Shown: positions 18,958 to 29,842, numbered from the stretch's first letter. The stretch: DNA of 64,000 nt from Xenorhabdus sp. IM139775 (GCF_028598745.1 NZ_JAQRFK010000004.1:1-64000); one strand, 5' to 3'. Numbers and translations: made by a program. Notes: generated by a model not told the origin, from the letters alone.

Positions 18958-20157
18958 ATGCGAAAGAACAGGGGAGTTTTGCCTCTGGCCACATTATTGG
19001 TGATTTCAGGCAGTTTTATTCTTTCAGGATGTAATGACAACACAAATACACAGCAAGGAGCGGCTGGCCAGCCTGTTCCTGAAGTGGGTATCGTAACGCT
19101 GAAGGCAGAACCTTTAACGGTTATTACTGAATTACCAGGCCGTACATCGGCTTATCGTGTTGCCGAGGTTCGTCCCCAAGTCGGTGGCATCATACTGAAA
19201 CGTAACTATAAAGAAGGAAGTGATGTTGTTGCCGGAGCGTCGTTATACCAAATAGATCCAGCCACTTATCAGGCAGAATACAGTAAAGCCAAAGCAAACC
19301 TGGCCAGATCGCAAGCCAACGAGAATGTTTCCCGCTTAACCGTTGAACGTTATCAATCCCTGCTGGGCACACAATATGTGAGCAAGCAGGAATTTGATAA
19401 AGCAAGTTCAGAATATGCGCAAGCAAAAGCAGATGTTCAGTCCTCACAGGCAGCATTGGAAAATGCCAGAATCAACTTGGCATACACCAAAGTGACATCC
19501 CCTATTTCTGGACGTGCAGGTAAATCCACTGTCACAGAAGGCGCACTGGTTTCGGCTGGTCAGCCAACAGCCCTCACGATTGTTCAGCAATTAGATCCTA
19601 TCTATGTTGATATCACGCAATCAAGCGACGACTATCTGCGTTTCAAAAATGAAATTGCCAAAGGAACCGTTCAAAAAGAGAGCAAAAAAACCAAAATCCG
19701 CCTCATAGCGGATACCGGCCAAGAATACAGCCAAGAAGGTTACCTTGAGTTTTCTGACGTGACAGTTGACGAAACCACAGGTTCTATCACTATGCGTGCT
19801 GTGTTCCCAAATCCGAATGAAGAATTACTTCCGGGTATGTTTGTGCGCACCAAGTTAGAAGAGGGTGTACGCAAAAATGCGATTTTGGTTCCTCAGCAAG
19901 CCGTGACCAGAACACCACGCGGTCAGGCAACCCTACTGATTGTCGATAAAGATAACAAAGTGGAATTGCGCAATATCAACGCGACTCAGGCAATTGGTAA
20001 CAAGTGGTTGGTGACAGACGGCCTGAAAACCGGCGATAAAGTCATTGTCACCGGGTTGCAGAAAATAGCACCGGGAATAACAGTCAAGCCAACGGAAACA
20101 GATCTGAATGCCAGTCCTACGGCTAATCAAGCTGAGTCCGCAAAGAAGCCTCAATAA
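18958..20157 (+). CDS. acrA: AcrA, periplasmic adaptor lipoprotein of the AcrAB efflux pump
   Basis: Membrane-fusion protein linking AcrB to an outer-membrane TolC channel. 399 aa (397 in E. coli). Lipoprotein signal with lipobox LSGC (Cys25). Then barrel-sandwich, alpha-hairpin coiled coil (residues about 100-170) and the conserved TSPISGRAGKS and GMFVRTKLEEG blocks. GAGG precedes the ATG. 14 bp separate it from acrB, one transcription unit under AcrR. No TolC gene is in the window. Confidence 0.97.
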   Translation: MRKNRGVLPLATLLVISGSFILSGCNDNTNTQQGAAGQPVPEVGIVTLKAEPLTVITELPGRTSAYRVAEVRPQVGGIILKRNYKEGSDVVAGASLYQIDPATYQAEYSKAKANLARSQANENVSRLTVERYQSLLGTQYVSKQEFDKASSEYAQAKADVQSSQAALENARINLAYTKVTSPISGRAGKSTVTEGALVSAGQPTALTIVQQLDPIYVDITQSSDDYLRFKNEIAKGTVQKESKKTKIRLIADTGQEYSQEGYLEFSDVTVDETTGSITMRAVFPNPNEELLPGMFVRTKLEEGVRKNAILVPQQAVTRTPRGQATLLIVDKDNKVELRNINATQAIGNKWLVTDGLKTGDKVIVTGLQKIAPGITVKPTETDLNASPTANQAESAKKPQ

Positions 20158-20171
20158 GGAGTCGGTGATTC

Positions 20172-23100
20172 ATGCCTAAGTTTTTTATCGAACGGCCGAT
20201 TTTTGCGTGGGTAATAGCAATTATCACCATGCTATCTGGCCTGCTGGCAATCATGAAATTACCCGTGGAGCAATACCCAGCCATTGCCCCACCCACCATT
20301 TCCATTTCAGCAAATTATCCAGGAGCTGACGCGGCAACAGTACAAAACACTGTAACACAGGTTATTGAACAGAACATGAACGGTGTCGATAATCTGGTGT
20401 ATATGTCTTCCAGCAGTGACTCGGCAGGAAGCATGAATATCATGCTGACCTTTGAAGCGAACACTGATCCCGATACCGCACAGGTTCAGGTGCAAAATAA
20501 ACTGCAATCGGCAATGCCACTATTGCCTCAGGAAGTTCAGCAACAAGGTGTGACTGTTGATAAAACCACCAGTTCGTTTTTGATGATGGTCGGTTTCATC
20601 TCTCAGGATGGTTCCATGACTCAAAATGACATCGCCGACTATGTCGGTGCCAATGTCAAAGATAGCTTGAGCCGTGTGGCTGGCGTGGGGGAAACAATGC
20701 TCTTCGGCACACAGTATGCCATGCGTATCTGGCTCAATCCTGACAAACTGCTCAACTATAAAATCACCACCCAAGATGTTATCAGTGCAATCCAGGCACA
20801 GAACAATCAGGTTGCCGCCGGGCAATTAGGCGGAACACCACCGGTTCCGGGTCAGCGTCTGACGGCTTCGATCATCGCCCAAACCCGGCTGAATTCAGCG
20901 GAAGAATTTGGCAACATTTTGCTGCGCATGAACCCCGATGGTTCACAAATTCGCTTGCATGATGTCGCGACCATTCAATTGGGGGCTGAAAATTACAGTA
21001 TCATTGGGCGCTTCAATGGCAAGCCAGCGACAGGGATTGGTATCAAACTGGCAACCGGTGCCAACGCATTGAATACCTCCAAGGCTGTCCAAGAAGCCCT
21101 GGCTGAGATGCAGCCTTTCTTCCCGCATGGGCTGACTGTTGTCTATCCCTATGACACCACACCATTCGTTAAAATTTCTATTTTCGAAGTGGTGAAAACA
21201 TTGACAGAAGCCATTCTGTTGGTATTTATCGTTATGTACCTGTTCCTGCAAAACTTCCGCGCCACACTTATCCCAACGATTGCGGTTCCAGTTGTTCTGC
21301 TTGGTACGTTTGCCATTCTTGCTGCGTTTGGCTACTCCATCAATACATTAACCATGTTTGCTATGGTCCTTGCCATCGGGCTGCTCGTGGATGATGCCAT
21401 TGTTGTGGTGGAAAACGTCGAGCGCGTCATGCAGGAAGAGGGGCTTTCACCGAAAGAAGCCACCAAAAAATCGATGGGGCAGATCCAAGGCGCGTTGGTC
21501 GGTATCGCGCTGGTGCTTTCGGCTGTATTTGTCCCCATGGCCTTCTTTGGCGGTGCAACAGGTGCCATTTACCGCCAGTTCTCAGTCACGATCGTTTCAG
21601 CAATGATATTGTCTGTGCTGGTGGCCTTAATCCTGACCCCTGCACTGTGTGCCACGATGCTCAAGCCTGTAGCCAAAGGCAGCCACGGGACTCAAGCCGG
21701 ATTCTTTGGTTGGTTTAACCAACTGTTTGAAAAATGCACACATCATTATACTGATAGTATCGGCCGGATGTTACGGGGCACAGGGCGTTATTTGGTGATC
21801 TATGTCATGTTGCTCTCTGGCATGGCCTGGATATTCAATAACCTGCCCTCCTCTTTCCTGCCAGAAGAAGATCAGGGAGTTTTAGTGGCAATGGTTCAAT
21901 TGCCATCTGGCTCAACTCAGGAGCAGACACAAAAGGTATTGGATCACATCAATGACTACTTCTATACCAAAGAGAAAGATGTTGTTAAATCTGTGTTCAC
22001 AGTAAATGGCTTTAGTTTTGGTGGTCAGGGGCAAAATACCGGTCTGGCATTTATCAGCTTAAAGGATTGGGATCAACGCAAAGATCCAAAAGACAAGGTT
22101 CCGGCCATTGTTAATCGAGCAAATGCGAGTTTTGCCCAAATCAAGGAAGGCCTTGTCTTTGCGTTTAATATTCCTCCCATTGTCGAGTTAGGTTCTGCCA
22201 GCGGTTTTGATTTCCAGTTGATTGATAAAGGAAACCTGGGACATGCAGCACTGACAGAAGCACGTAATCAATTGCTGGGTATGATGGCAAAACATCCAGA
22301 TATGCTGACAAGTGTCCGCCCCAATGGGCAAAATGACACACAACAATATCGCGTGCATATCGATAAGGAAAAAGCAGAAGCACTGGCGGTATCCACGACG
22401 AATATTAACTCAACCCTGAGTACGATGTTTGGCGGTGCTTACGTCAATGACTTTATCGACCGCGGCCGGGTCAAAAAAGTCTATATTCAAGCTGATGCCC
22501 CTTACCGTATGTTGCCAAGCGATATCAGCAAGTTGTATGTTCGTAACTATCATGGGCAAATGGTTCCGTTTTCTGCGTTCATAGATGCCTCAAAAGAGCC
22601 GTGGGTTTATGGTTCACCACGTTTGGAACGCTATAACGGTCTTCCTTCCATGGAAATTGTGGGCGAAGCTGCTTCCGGGAAAAGTACGGGTGACTCCATG
22701 GCGCTTATCGAGCAACTGGCATCACAGTTACCTCCTGGGATTGGTTATGACTGGACCGGAATGTCTTATCAGGAACGTCTGTCTGGTAATCAGGCACCAG
22801 CGTTGTATGCGTTGTCACTGATTGTTGTGTTCCTTTGTCTGGCAGCCTTATATGAAAGTTGGTCTGTTCCGTTCTCGGTCATGCTGGTCGTTCCTCTGGG
22901 CGTTATTGGCGCATTGCTGGCAACATCAATACGCGGGCTGGATAACGACGTTTACTTTAAGGTTGGCTTATTGACGACCATCGGCCTGTCAGCGAAAAAC
23001 GCTATCCTCATCGTAGAGTTTGCCAAGGATTTGATAGAAAAAGAAGGCAAGGGATTAATAGAAGCGACTCTTGAGGCAGCCAGGATGCGTTTACGCCCAA

Positions 23101-23321
23101 TCCTAATGACTTCGTTAGCCTTTATGCTTGGGGTTATGCCTATGGTATTGAGCAACGGCGCAGGTTCAGGTGCACAAAATGCCGTAGGGACAGGCGTATT
23201 GGGTGGTATGATTGCCGCGACATCGTTGGCAATTTATTTCGTCCCTGTATTTTTCGTTGTCATTAAGCGGCGGTTTATGAAGAAAAATGAGGCAATTGAA
23301 CACATCTCAACCCCTCATTAA
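20172..23321 (+). CDS. acrB: AcrB, RND multidrug efflux transporter
   Basis: Proton-driven trimeric inner-membrane exporter of bile salts, dyes, detergents and antibiotics. 1049 aa, identical in length to E. coli AcrB. The proton-relay aspartates are visible in [18 protein letters not shown] (Asp407/408 equivalents), with the partner Lys in the second half ([20 protein letters not shown] region). Two large periplasmic loops follow TM1 and TM7. Ends with a short charged tail and is followed 14 bp later by a strong terminator. Confidence 0.98.
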   Translation: MPKFFIERPIFAWVIAIITMLSGLLAIMKLPVEQYPAIAPPTISISANYPGADAATVQNTVTQVIEQNMNGVDNLVYMSSSSDSAGSMNIMLTFEANTDPDTAQVQVQNKLQSAMPLLPQEVQQQGVTVDKTTSSFLMMVGFISQDGSMTQNDIADYVGANVKDSLSRVAGVGETMLFGTQYAMRIWLNPDKLLNYKITTQDVISAIQAQNNQVAAGQLGGTPPVPGQRLTASIIAQTRLNSAEEFGNILLRMNPDGSQIRLHDVATIQLGAENYSIIGRFNGKPATGIGIKLATGANALNTSKAVQEALAEMQPFFPHGLTVVYPYDTTPFVKISIFEVVKTLTEAILLVFIVMYLFLQNFRATLIPTIAVPVVLLGTFAILAAFGYSINTLTMFAMVLAIGLLVDDAIVVVENVERVMQEEGLSPKEATKKSMGQIQGALVGIALVLSAVFVPMAFFGGATGAIYRQFSVTIVSAMILSVLVALILTPALCATMLKPVAKGSHGTQAGFFGWFNQLFEKCTHHYTDSIGRMLRGTGRYLVIYVMLLSGMAWIFNNLPSSFLPEEDQGVLVAMVQLPSGSTQEQTQKVLDHINDYFYTKEKDVVKSVFTVNGFSFGGQGQNTGLAFISLKDWDQRKDPKDKVPAIVNRANASFAQIKEGLVFAFNIPPIVELGSASGFDFQLIDKGNLGHAALTEARNQLLGMMAKHPDMLTSVRPNGQNDTQQYRVHIDKEKAEALAVSTTNINSTLSTMFGGAYVNDFIDRGRVKKVYIQADAPYRMLPSDISKLYVRNYHGQMVPFSAFIDASKEPWVYGSPRLERYNGLPSMEIVGEAASGKSTGDSMALIEQLASQLPPGIGYDWTGMSYQERLSGNQAPALYALSLIVVFLCLAALYESWSVPFSVMLVVPLGVIGALLATSIRGLDNDVYFKVGLLTTIGLSAKNAILIVEFAKDLIEKEGKGLIEATLEAARMRLRPILMTSLAFMLGVMPMVLSNGAGSGAQNAVGTGVLGGMIAATSLAIYFVPVFFVVIKRRFMKKNEAIEHISTPH

Positions 23322-23334
23322 ATTCAACTATGCG

Positions 23335-23360
23335 AAAAAGGCCACTGATGTGGCCTTTTT
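23335..23360 (+). terminator. acrAB terminator
   Basis: AAAAAGGCCAC-TGAT-GTGGCCTTTTT forms a perfect 11-bp stem ending in a T-run, 14 bp after the acrB stop. A very similar unit occurs at 35146-35167. Confidence 0.93.
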
Positions 23361-23610
23361 AAAATGGATAAAAAAACACGTCAAACAACAAATTGCCAGT
23401 GACAATGACTGCGTTAAAGTTCATCCATGGCCTATTAAAATAAATAGTTATGAAACGCAGGTTAAGTTTAAAAGATAACATCTTTCTGTTTTTTATAATA
23501 AGCAGAAGATAACTTAGTAACTTGCCTTGTTTTTCTCTTGATTACACCTTTAATGGTAAAAAGTGTTCCATCTCGATGGTGACATATGTAATAATGACGC
23601 CATATTGATT

Positions 23611-23639
23611 TTGAAAATCGCAATACAATCGCCTATAAT
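23611..23639 (+). promoter_or_regulatory. Near-consensus sigma70 promoter
   Basis: TTGAAA (23611-23616) and TATAAT (23634-23639) are separated by exactly 17 nt. A second candidate, TTGCTA (23653) with TATAAT (23677-23682) and an 18-nt spacer, follows. Either could drive the small ORF at 23710 or the tomB-hha pair. The rest of 23361-23700 shows no gene. Confidence 0.65.
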
Positions 23640-23709
23640 GACTTCTGCGCTATTGCTACAGCGTTTACTGTATTAGTATAATTCAATATATTTAACAGTA
23701 TATGCAGAG

Positions 23710-23847
23710 ATGGCTACCCTTCGCAGTAGAATGCTAGCACTTACCAGAAACAGGGCTTTGCCAGAACTAAGCGTTTTTGTCATAACCAAGCGTAAATTAG
23801 CCATGGTTAAACAATCTGGTTGGCAGGTACGTAAAATAGAGCTTTAA
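23710..23847 (+). CDS. Unrecognised 45-aa basic ORF
   Basis: A 45-codon frame from ATG 23710 to TAA 23845-23847. Its first residues are MATLRSRMLALTRNRALPEL and it ends QSGWQVRKIEL. It is rich in Arg/Lys with no membrane segment. The ribosome-binding site is weak (CAGAG). It lies behind two good sigma70 promoters and 114 bp before tomB. It could be a genuine small protein, the remnant of a larger gene, or an untranslated part of the tomB leader. No family was recognised. Confidence 0.3.
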   Translation: MATLRSRMLALTRNRALPELSVFVITKRKLAMVKQSGWQVRKIEL

Positions 23848-23961
23848 CATTAATAAATAATAATCATGTTTTGATAAGCTCTATTCTAAAAGAATGACTA
23901 TAATAATTAACATGTGTAAGCCTTAGTTCAAATAAACTGTGCGTCGTTTACGGAGGTGATT

Positions 23962-24330
23962 ATGGATGAATATTCACCAAGAAGGCATGATATTGCTGAA
24001 TTAAAGTACTTATGTGAAAATTTAATTCATGAGGCGTTATCAGTCCTGAATCGCACTGATAATCATTGGATTCACGACCTGACCTCCGAAAAAAGTTTAA
24101 AACTAAACGAATTGATTGAACACATTGCAGCTTTTGTCTGGAGCTTTAAAATTAAATACTCAGATAACCACACGCTGAGCACCTTAATTGATGAGTATCT
24201 AGATGAAACATATAATTTATTTGGAAGTGATAAGATAAGCTTTCTTGAACTTACAAAATGGCAAAAAACAAACGAATACTTAACTAACATTCTGTTACAT
24301 GATTTGAACGCTTCACTAAGCAAAATCTGA
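23962..24330 (+). CDS. tomB: TomB (YbaJ), antitoxin partner of Hha
   Basis: 122 aa; E. coli TomB is 124. MDEYSPRRHDIAELKYLCENL and LNELIEHIAAF match the family nearly residue for residue, while the C-terminus diverges. ATG 23962 follows GGAGG at a 5-nt spacing; a GTG two codons earlier is overlapped by that same site. 47 bp upstream of hha on the same strand, the classic tomB-hha pair, in which TomB attenuates Hha toxicity and affects biofilm formation. Confidence 0.93.
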   Translation: MDEYSPRRHDIAELKYLCENLIHEALSVLNRTDNHWIHDLTSEKSLKLNELIEHIAAFVWSFKIKYSDNHTLSTLIDEYLDETYNLFGSDKISFLELTKWQKTNEYLTNILLHDLNASLSKI

Positions 24331-24377
24331 TAAATATATTTCTAACTATTTTTTATACCAAATAAGATAAGGCGACT

Positions 24378-24581
24378 ATGACTAAAACTGACTATCTGAT
24401 GCGTTTGAGAAAATGCACTTCTATTGAAACACTGGAACGTGTAATTGAAAAAAATAAATATGAGCTTTCGGATGATGAGCTTGAATTGTTCTACTCCGCA
24501 GCTGATCACCGTTTGGCTGAACTTACTATGAATAAACTCTATGATAAAATCCCATCATCTGTTTGGAAGTTTGTCCGCTAA
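24378..24581 (+). CDS. hha: Hha, haemolysin-expression modulator / H-NS partner
   Basis: 67 aa against 72 in E. coli; the missing residues are at the N-terminus ([13 protein letters not shown] against [18 protein letters not shown]). The C-terminal two thirds ([40 protein letters not shown]) is almost identical to E. coli. Hha binds H-NS and helps silence horizontally acquired, AT-rich genes. Paired with tomB. Confidence 0.96.
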   Translation: MTKTDYLMRLRKCTSIETLERVIEKNKYELSDDELELFYSAADHRLAELTMNKLYDKIPSSVWKFVR

Positions 24582-24660
24582 GCTGTAGTGTTCAGATAGA
24601 AAGTGACTAAGCCGGTAACTATTATCGGCTGACAGTATAAGCTAATGATGAACTTGAAAT

Positions 24661-24774
24661 TGGTGAGGGTTCTGCCAGCGACATCCCGGCACACACATCC
24701 CTTGCTATGGCTGCTTCTTTCCAGACCTGACCAAGTTAACAAGTTAGCGTTGCGGGAGAACCAACAGAACCCTC
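24661..24774 (-). ncRNA. ffs: 4.5S / signal recognition particle RNA
   Basis: The minus strand matches E. coli 4.5S RNA along its whole 114 nt. Terminal arms GAGGGTTCTGTTGGTTCTCC and GCTGGCAGAACCCTC pair, and the apical domain GGTCAGGTCTGGAAAGAAGC carries the GGAA tetraloop and the AGCAG internal loop bound by Ffh. Next to the tetraloop the E. coli C-G closing pair is replaced by U-A, preserving the stem. Ends are set by alignment and may be off by a base or two. Confidence 0.95.
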
Positions 24775-25328
24775 ATTGACGTTAGCTTCAAATTTCGAAG
24801 CGGTGGTCATTATCTTTCAAACATAATGAAATAGCAAGGAAACTTGATTTGAATGCTGATTTATTATTCATAATGTTGTAAAAAACATCAAAGCCGGTGT
24901 CAAATTTAGTATTTTTCCAATCGCCGGATTACTTTCAATTTTTTCAGGCTATAGCTCATATCATGATAGATAAGCAGTAAACAGATGCAATAATAAATAT
25001 ATTTAATAATATTAATGAATCATTGCCATGTCATATAAAAACCACATAATTTCACAGATTCAACTTAAGTAACATACTAACTTCCCTACCTTTATTATCA
25101 TTCGAAATAAAAAATAATCATATAAATCAATAAATAACCATAAAAACAATCCATTCGCATTATTTGATAAGCATTGTTAGAATTAACAGTGATAATTCAC
25201 ATTTAAAATAAAAACACAAGGATAATTTCATTTACAATTTAATCCATTTATTTTCAAATAAATAAAAACTTATTATTCATCATCTTTCGTTCATACTTTT
25301 TAAACAAGCTTAAAAGTAAAGGCATGTT
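24775..25328. other. AT-rich noncoding stretch between ffs and tesB
   Basis: About 550 bp with no plausible ORF, repeat or RNA structure that I can support. It should hold the minus-strand ffs promoter on its left side and the tesB promoter on its right. The base composition is distinctly AT-richer than the flanking genes. Confidence 0.5.
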
Positions 25329-26186
25329 ATGAGCCAAGCATTACAAAACTTAATTAACTTGATACATTTAGAAAAAATAGAAGAAGGAATTTACCGAGGA
25401 CAAAGTGAAGACTTAGGATTTCCTCAAGTTTTCGGTGGACAAGTCATAGGCCAAGCGCTATATGCAGCAAAACAAACCGTCGTGAATGACAGAATGATTC
25501 ATTCCTTTCATAGCTATTTTCTACGTCCGGGTGATAGTCATAAATCCATTGTTTATGATGTTGAAATATTGCGTGATGGAAAAAGTTTCAGTGCCCGCCG
25601 CGTCAGCGCAATACAAAATGGTCATCCTATTTTCTACATGACAGCATCCTTTCAAGGACATGAAGAGAGTTTTGAACACCAAAATACCATGCCTCTGGTT
25701 CCACCGCCTGAAGGGTTAGTGTCCCAAGAAGAAATGGTAAAAAAAATGGCTAACTCACTTCCGACAAAACTAAAAAAAGCTTTTTCTATCCCGCCCTTGG
25801 AGATGAGACTTGTCCCCCTTCAAAGCCAACCCGATCATTCATCTCAGGTCCCCGTGCGTTATGTTTGGTTCCGTAGCAATGGAAAAATGCCGGAAGATCC
25901 ATTCATTCATCACTGTTTGTTGGGCTATGCCTCAGATTTCAATTTTCTGCCCACGGCATTACAGCACCATGGCATAAAATTTATGGAAAAAAATATGCAA
26001 ATAGCAACCATTGACCACTCAATGTGGTATCACCGCCCTTTCAATATGGAGGATTGGTTACTCTATTCAATCGAAAGTCCATCAGCATCAGGTGCCCGTG
26101 GTTTTGTTCGTGGACATATCTATAACCGCGCGGGGGTGCTTATCGCTTCTGCGGTTCAGGAGGGCGTCATCCGCAAGCTGTCATGA
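25329..26186 (+). CDS. tesB: Acyl-CoA thioesterase II
   Basis: Hydrolyses medium- and long-chain acyl-CoAs in the cytosol. 285 aa (286 in E. coli). Double hot-dog fold; the catalytic triad blocks are visible: Asp in [10 protein letters not shown], Thr in IATIDHSMW and Gln in AVQEGVI. The N-terminus [20 protein letters not shown] matches the family, so the first ATG is the start. Convergent with amtB over a shared hairpin. Confidence 0.96.
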   Translation: MSQALQNLINLIHLEKIEEGIYRGQSEDLGFPQVFGGQVIGQALYAAKQTVVNDRMIHSFHSYFLRPGDSHKSIVYDVEILRDGKSFSARRVSAIQNGHPIFYMTASFQGHEESFEHQNTMPLVPPPEGLVSQEEMVKKMANSLPTKLKKAFSIPPLEMRLVPLQSQPDHSSQVPVRYVWFRSNGKMPEDPFIHHCLLGYASDFNFLPTALQHHGIKFMEKNMQIATIDHSMWYHRPFNMEDWLLYSIESPSASGARGFVRGHIYNRAGVLIASAVQEGVIRKLS

Positions 26187-26202
26187 ATTAAATCAGTACC
26201 GT

Positions 26203-26233
26203 ATGCCGTAATAACAGAAAGTTACTACGGCAT
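26203..26233. terminator. Hairpin between convergent tesB and amtB
   Basis: ATGCCGTAATAAC (26203-26215) faces GTTACTACGGCAT (26221-26233), a 13-bp stem with one mismatch (a G-U pair in the minus-strand RNA) and a 5-nt loop. No T-run on either side; a shared terminator by position. Confidence 0.6.
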
Positions 26234-26264
26234 GGAATACCTATCTCCACGCGAATAAAAATGC

Positions 26265-27545
26265 TCAGTTATAAGCGCTTTCACCATGTGAAGTAATATC
26301 AAGTCCTTCCCTTTCTGATTCAAGGCTCATGCGTAGCCCAACCAACTTATCTGCGATCTTAAACGAGATATAAGCCGTTATTGATGACCAAACTATACAG
26401 ACCAAGATACTAATAACCTGAATACCGAGCTGCCTTAACATTGTCATGCCTTCAGAAAACCCGGTTCCCCCCAAAGTGGATGCCGTAAAAACACTGGTCA
26501 ATACACAACCGACGATGCCACATACGCCATGTACCCCAAAAACATCGCAAACATCATCAACACGTAACCATCTCTTCAGTATGACCACACCCCATAAGCC
26601 GGCAATACCTGCAATCAATCCCATCACCAATGCGCCACCAATCCCCACGGTTGCAGCAGCAGGCGTAATGACCACTAAACCCGAAATACACCCAGAACAT
26701 GCCCCTAAAAGTGAAGGTTTCTGGCGAAATAACCACTCACAGAAAACCCATGACAACACCGCTCCCGCCGTTGCTACCATCGTATTTACCAGAGCTAGCG
26801 CTGCGATGGCATTCACTTCACCCGCAGAGCCTACATTAAAGCCAAACCATCCAATGTAGAGGATCGCTGTGCCAATAAAAGTCATGGGTAAGTTATGAGG
26901 TTTAAATGCTTCCCGTCCAAAACCTGAACGCTTGCCAAGCAAGTGAGCACCAACCAATCCTGCCGCCGCCGCATTAATATGGACAACCGTCCCACCTGCA
27001 AAATCCAAAGCGCCATCCTTAGCCAGCCAGCCACCTCCCCACACCATATGTGCCATAGGGATATAAGATGCTGTCAGCCATAGCGCACTAAAAATCAGCA
27101 GTGCAGAAAAACGCACTCTTTCACATAAGGCCCCGACAACTAAGGCAACAGTAATACACGCAAATGCGCCTTGGAAAACAACGTGAATTAACTGATAGAA
27201 GCTACCATTCAGATCGGTTATGGATATATTTTTTAACATCACCTGACCAAAGCCCCCCCAAAAAGAGTTGCCTGCCTCAAAGGTCATGCTGTACCCATAC
27301 AGAATCCAAAGCACGCAAACCAATGAAAAACTGACAATCACCTGTGACATCAATGACAAAACATTTTTACTGCGTAGTAATCCCCCATAAAACAGGGCAA
27401 TGCCGGGTATTGTCATAAAAAGGACAAGTATCGTATTAACCAGCATAAACACGGTGTCTGCTTTATTGAGATTATTTTCCACAGCAAAAGCAAATGAAGG
27501 AAAACAGGCCGCAATACACGCGATGGATAAAAGTTTCTTCTTCAT
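26265..27545 (-). CDS. amtB: AmtB ammonium channel
   Basis: Trimeric inner-membrane ammonia channel. 426 aa (428 in E. coli). Signal peptide (MKKKLLSIACIAACFPSFAFA), then 11 TM segments. The twin pore histidines lie in GGTVVHINAAAAGLVG and DVFGVHGVCGIVG. The gene follows glnK by 11 bp on the same strand; GlnK plugs the channel when nitrogen is sufficient. Expression should depend on the sigma54 promoter before glnK. Confidence 0.97.
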   Translation of the reverse strand: MKKKLLSIACIAACFPSFAFAVENNLNKADTVFMLVNTILVLFMTIPGIALFYGGLLRSKNVLSLMSQVIVSFSLVCVLWILYGYSMTFEAGNSFWGGFGQVMLKNISITDLNGSFYQLIHVVFQGAFACITVALVVGALCERVRFSALLIFSALWLTASYIPMAHMVWGGGWLAKDGALDFAGGTVVHINAAAAGLVGAHLLGKRSGFGREAFKPHNLPMTFIGTAILYIGWFGFNVGSAGEVNAIAALALVNTMVATAGAVLSWVFCEWLFRQKPSLLGACSGCISGLVVITPAAATVGIGGALVMGLIAGIAGLWGVVILKRWLRVDDVCDVFGVHGVCGIVGCVLTSVFTASTLGGTGFSEGMTMLRQLGIQVISILVCIVWSSITAYISFKIADKLVGLRMSLESEREGLDITSHGESAYN

Positions 27546-27556
27546 TTTTCGCCTCC

Positions 27557-27895
27557 TTACAACGCTGCATCATTCGTTTCACCCGTCCTGATCCGAACGG
27601 CATGTTGTAATTCAAAGAGAAAGATCTTTCCATCCCCCATTTTCCCAGTGAAAGCAGTCTGTTGAACAATATGGATAATTTCTTCAACTTTTTCGTCATT
27701 GGTAGCAATATCAATTTTGACTTTGGGCAAAAAATTAACGTTGTATTCGGCACCGCGATACAGTTCAGAATGGCCTTTTTGACGTCCGAATCCCTTTACT
27801 TCGGTTATAGTCATACCTTGTATACCGATATCAGCAAGCGCCTCCCGCACTTCCTCCAGCTTAAATGGCTTTATGATGATGGTGATGAGTTTCAT
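27557..27895 (-). CDS. glnK: GlnK, PII nitrogen-signalling protein
   Basis: 112 aa PII protein, the standard length. The T-loop with the uridylylated Tyr51 is in SELYRGAEYNVNFLPK, and the B-loop is KMGDGKIFL. Binds 2-oxoglutarate and ATP/ADP and regulates AmtB and nitrogen-control proteins. First gene of glnK-amtB; promoter of the sigma54 type 40 bp upstream. The close pairing with amtB separates it from the housekeeping paralogue glnB. Confidence 0.96.
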   Translation of the reverse strand: MKLITIIIKPFKLEEVREALADIGIQGMTITEVKGFGRQKGHSELYRGAEYNVNFLPKVKIDIATNDEKVEEIIHIVQQTAFTGKMGDGKIFLFELQHAVRIRTGETNDAAL

Positions 27896-27934
27896 ATTTC
27901 CCCCGTTTTTTGCTGCGTTTGCACAAGGGAATAC

Positions 27935-27950
27935 TGCAAGGGATATGCCA
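27935..27950 (-). promoter_or_regulatory. Sigma54 promoter of glnK-amtB
   Basis: On the minus strand TGGCATATCCCTTGCA gives the -24 GG and -12 GC elements with exactly 10 nt between them. The NtrC-dependent glnK promoter is known in enterics; a clear upstream NtrC palindrome was not identified by eye. Confidence 0.9.
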
Positions 27951-28009
27951 AAAATTAAAAATAATGTGTAATCAATTTGTTATCGAAAAATATCGCTAAG
28001 GGAAAGAGT

Positions 28010-28040
28010 AAAAAAGGGAACAGAAAACACACCTGCTCCC
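28010..28040 (-). terminator. mdlB terminator
   Basis: On the minus strand GGGAGCAG pairs with CTGTTCCC (one G-U) around a 9-nt loop, followed by six T residues. It lies 24 bp after the mdlB stop. Confidence 0.82.
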
Positions 28041-28063
28041 TATACGCACGCCAAATATGCACA

Positions 28064-29842
28064 CTAAGCGTGCACTGATTCATTCAAAGTCTCACCAACT
28101 TTCTGGAGTTGGTACATTTGATAATAGCGCCCGCGTTTTTCCAGTAACTGTTGATGCTGTCCTTGCTCAACAATTGCACCACGATGTAGCACTAATATGG
28201 AATCAGCTTCGGTAATGGTTGAAAGACGATGAGCGATCGCCACCAGTGTCGTCTGTTTGCGGATCATTCCCAACGCTTTCTGTACTAATCGCTCTGTTCC
28301 AGAATCAATATTCGCGGTTGCCTCATCCAAGATAAGGATCTGCGGCGTCTGCACTAAAACTCTGGCCATTGCCAAAAGCTGTTTTTGGCCCGCGGAAAGC
28401 GTATTGCCTTGTTCTCCCAAGGCAGAATTCAAGCCATCCGGCAAATAGCGAACAAATTCAGCTAACTGAACCAATTCTAGCACTTCCCATACTTTCTCTT
28501 CACTGATATCCCGCCCGAGCGCGATATTGTCGAGGAATGACGCTGCCAGAACGACGGGATCTTGCTGCACCATCGCCACTCCATTACGTAACACTGCATG
28601 AGAAAGTGAAGATATGGGGCGACCATCAAGATAAATCTCGCCGTTTTGCCACGGGTAGTAGCCCATAATCAAATTGGCCAGAGTGCTTTTTCCACTTCCG
28701 GTATGCCCAACCAAAGCCACAAATCCATGTGGAGGAACATACAGGTTAATATCACTCAGAACACGTTTGTCACTGCGATAAGCAAAATTTAAGTTTTCAA
28801 TCTCAATACTGCCGCTCTCTAATGCCCGCAAATCATTGCCATATCGTTGCTGCGGGCTATCCATCAGTTCAAAAACCCGTTCTCCTGAAACCACGGCTTG
28901 CTGCAATACTGATTGCTGTGAGGTCAACTCAATCAATGGCTCATTCAGTCTCCCAAGATAATTAATAAAGGCATACAGAACCCCCACACCAATTACCCCT
29001 GTCCCTTTGAGGCCAAACAATAAGAGCAAACCACACAAAATTGCGGCAGAGAAAAAGCTCAATAATGGCCTCAACAAGATGCCATCTAGCCGTAAAGCCT
29101 GCATACGGGCCTGATAATGCGCTCGGTTGGTCGCCAACATTTTCTCACCAAAACGAGCTTGCTGACGAAACTGCTGAATTACCGTCATGCCATTAATGGC
29201 TTCGTTGAAACCATCATTAATATCAGCCAGATAACCGCGAACCCGCCTAACTATCGGGGTACTAAGACGCTGATAGATCACCATGACAAGCAAGACTGCG
29301 GGAAATATCACCATCGCAATACATGCCATACGCCAATTCAAAACAAACATGGCTATCAGCATGGCACCAATCAGTGCGATACAGCGAAACACAACCGGGA
29401 TGACATTAACAAACAGATCCTTAATGACCTCGGTATCATTTGTTACGCGGGATATCAGTTGTCCAACGGGTTGATTGTCAAAAGCACTTAATGGCTGGCG
29501 TAATGCTGAGTTCATCACATCAGTACGAAGTTTCTGCACCACGGCCACAGATGCCTGATTAAAAAATAATATTTGATAATAGTGTAAGACAGCAGAAATA
29601 AGCTGCAAAACCAAGAATACGGCGGCGAGCCCACCGACAACATCAAGTGGCAAATTCCCCGTTGCAACCATATTGTCGATAAAATAACTCACAAGCAGAG
29701 GTCCGCTCACTTCTGCCAATGCAGCAATCCATGACATCAATACAGCAATTAGCATTGGTTTACGGTAATTTTTACTGTAAGCAAGCAGGCGCTTTAATGA
29801 CGGCCATAGCTTACTGATAGGCGTTTTAGTCATCTTCCCCAT
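28064..29842 (-). CDS. mdlB: MdlB, ABC exporter half-transporter
   Basis: Fused membrane-ATPase half transporter of 592 aa. Six TM helices in residues about 30-330, then the nucleotide-binding domain with Walker A GHTGSGKS, signature LSAGQKQLL and Walker [13 protein letters not shown]. It overlaps the end of mdlA by 17 bp, so the two halves are translationally coupled and most likely form a heterodimer, as proposed for E. coli MdlAB. Substrate is unknown; multidrug or lipid export is only inferred. Confidence 0.94.
   Translation of the reverse strand: MGKMTKTPISKLWPSLKRLLAYSKNYRKPMLIAVLMSWIAALAEVSGPLLVSYFIDNMVATGNLPLDVVGGLAAVFLVLQLISAVLHYYQILFFNQASVAVVQKLRTDVMNSALRQPLSAFDNQPVGQLISRVTNDTEVIKDLFVNVIPVVFRCIALIGAMLIAMFVLNWRMACIAMVIFPAVLLVMVIYQRLSTPIVRRVRGYLADINDGFNEAINGMTVIQQFRQQARFGEKMLATNRAHYQARMQALRLDGILLRPLLSFFSAAILCGLLLLFGLKGTGVIGVGVLYAFINYLGRLNEPLIELTSQQSVLQQAVVSGERVFELMDSPQQRYGNDLRALESGSIEIENLNFAYRSDKRVLSDINLYVPPHGFVALVGHTGSGKSTLANLIMGYYPWQNGEIYLDGRPISSLSHAVLRNGVAMVQQDPVVLAASFLDNIALGRDISEEKVWEVLELVQLAEFVRYLPDGLNSALGEQGNTLSAGQKQLLAMARVLVQTPQILILDEATANIDSGTERLVQKALGMIRKQTTLVAIAHRLSTITEADSILVLHRGAIVEQGQHQQLLEKRGRYYQMYQLQKVGETLNESVHA

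Noticed and set aside
23287-23478. 63-codon frame overlapping the acrB end
   Set aside because: It reads through the acrAB terminator and the acrB C-terminus in another frame, with no ribosome-binding site and no recognisable similarity.
23671-23705. LexA-like box (TACTGT ... ACAGTA) before the 45-aa ORF
   Set aside because: The half-sites are about 24 bp apart, far from the CTGT-N8-ACAG spacing of an SOS box.
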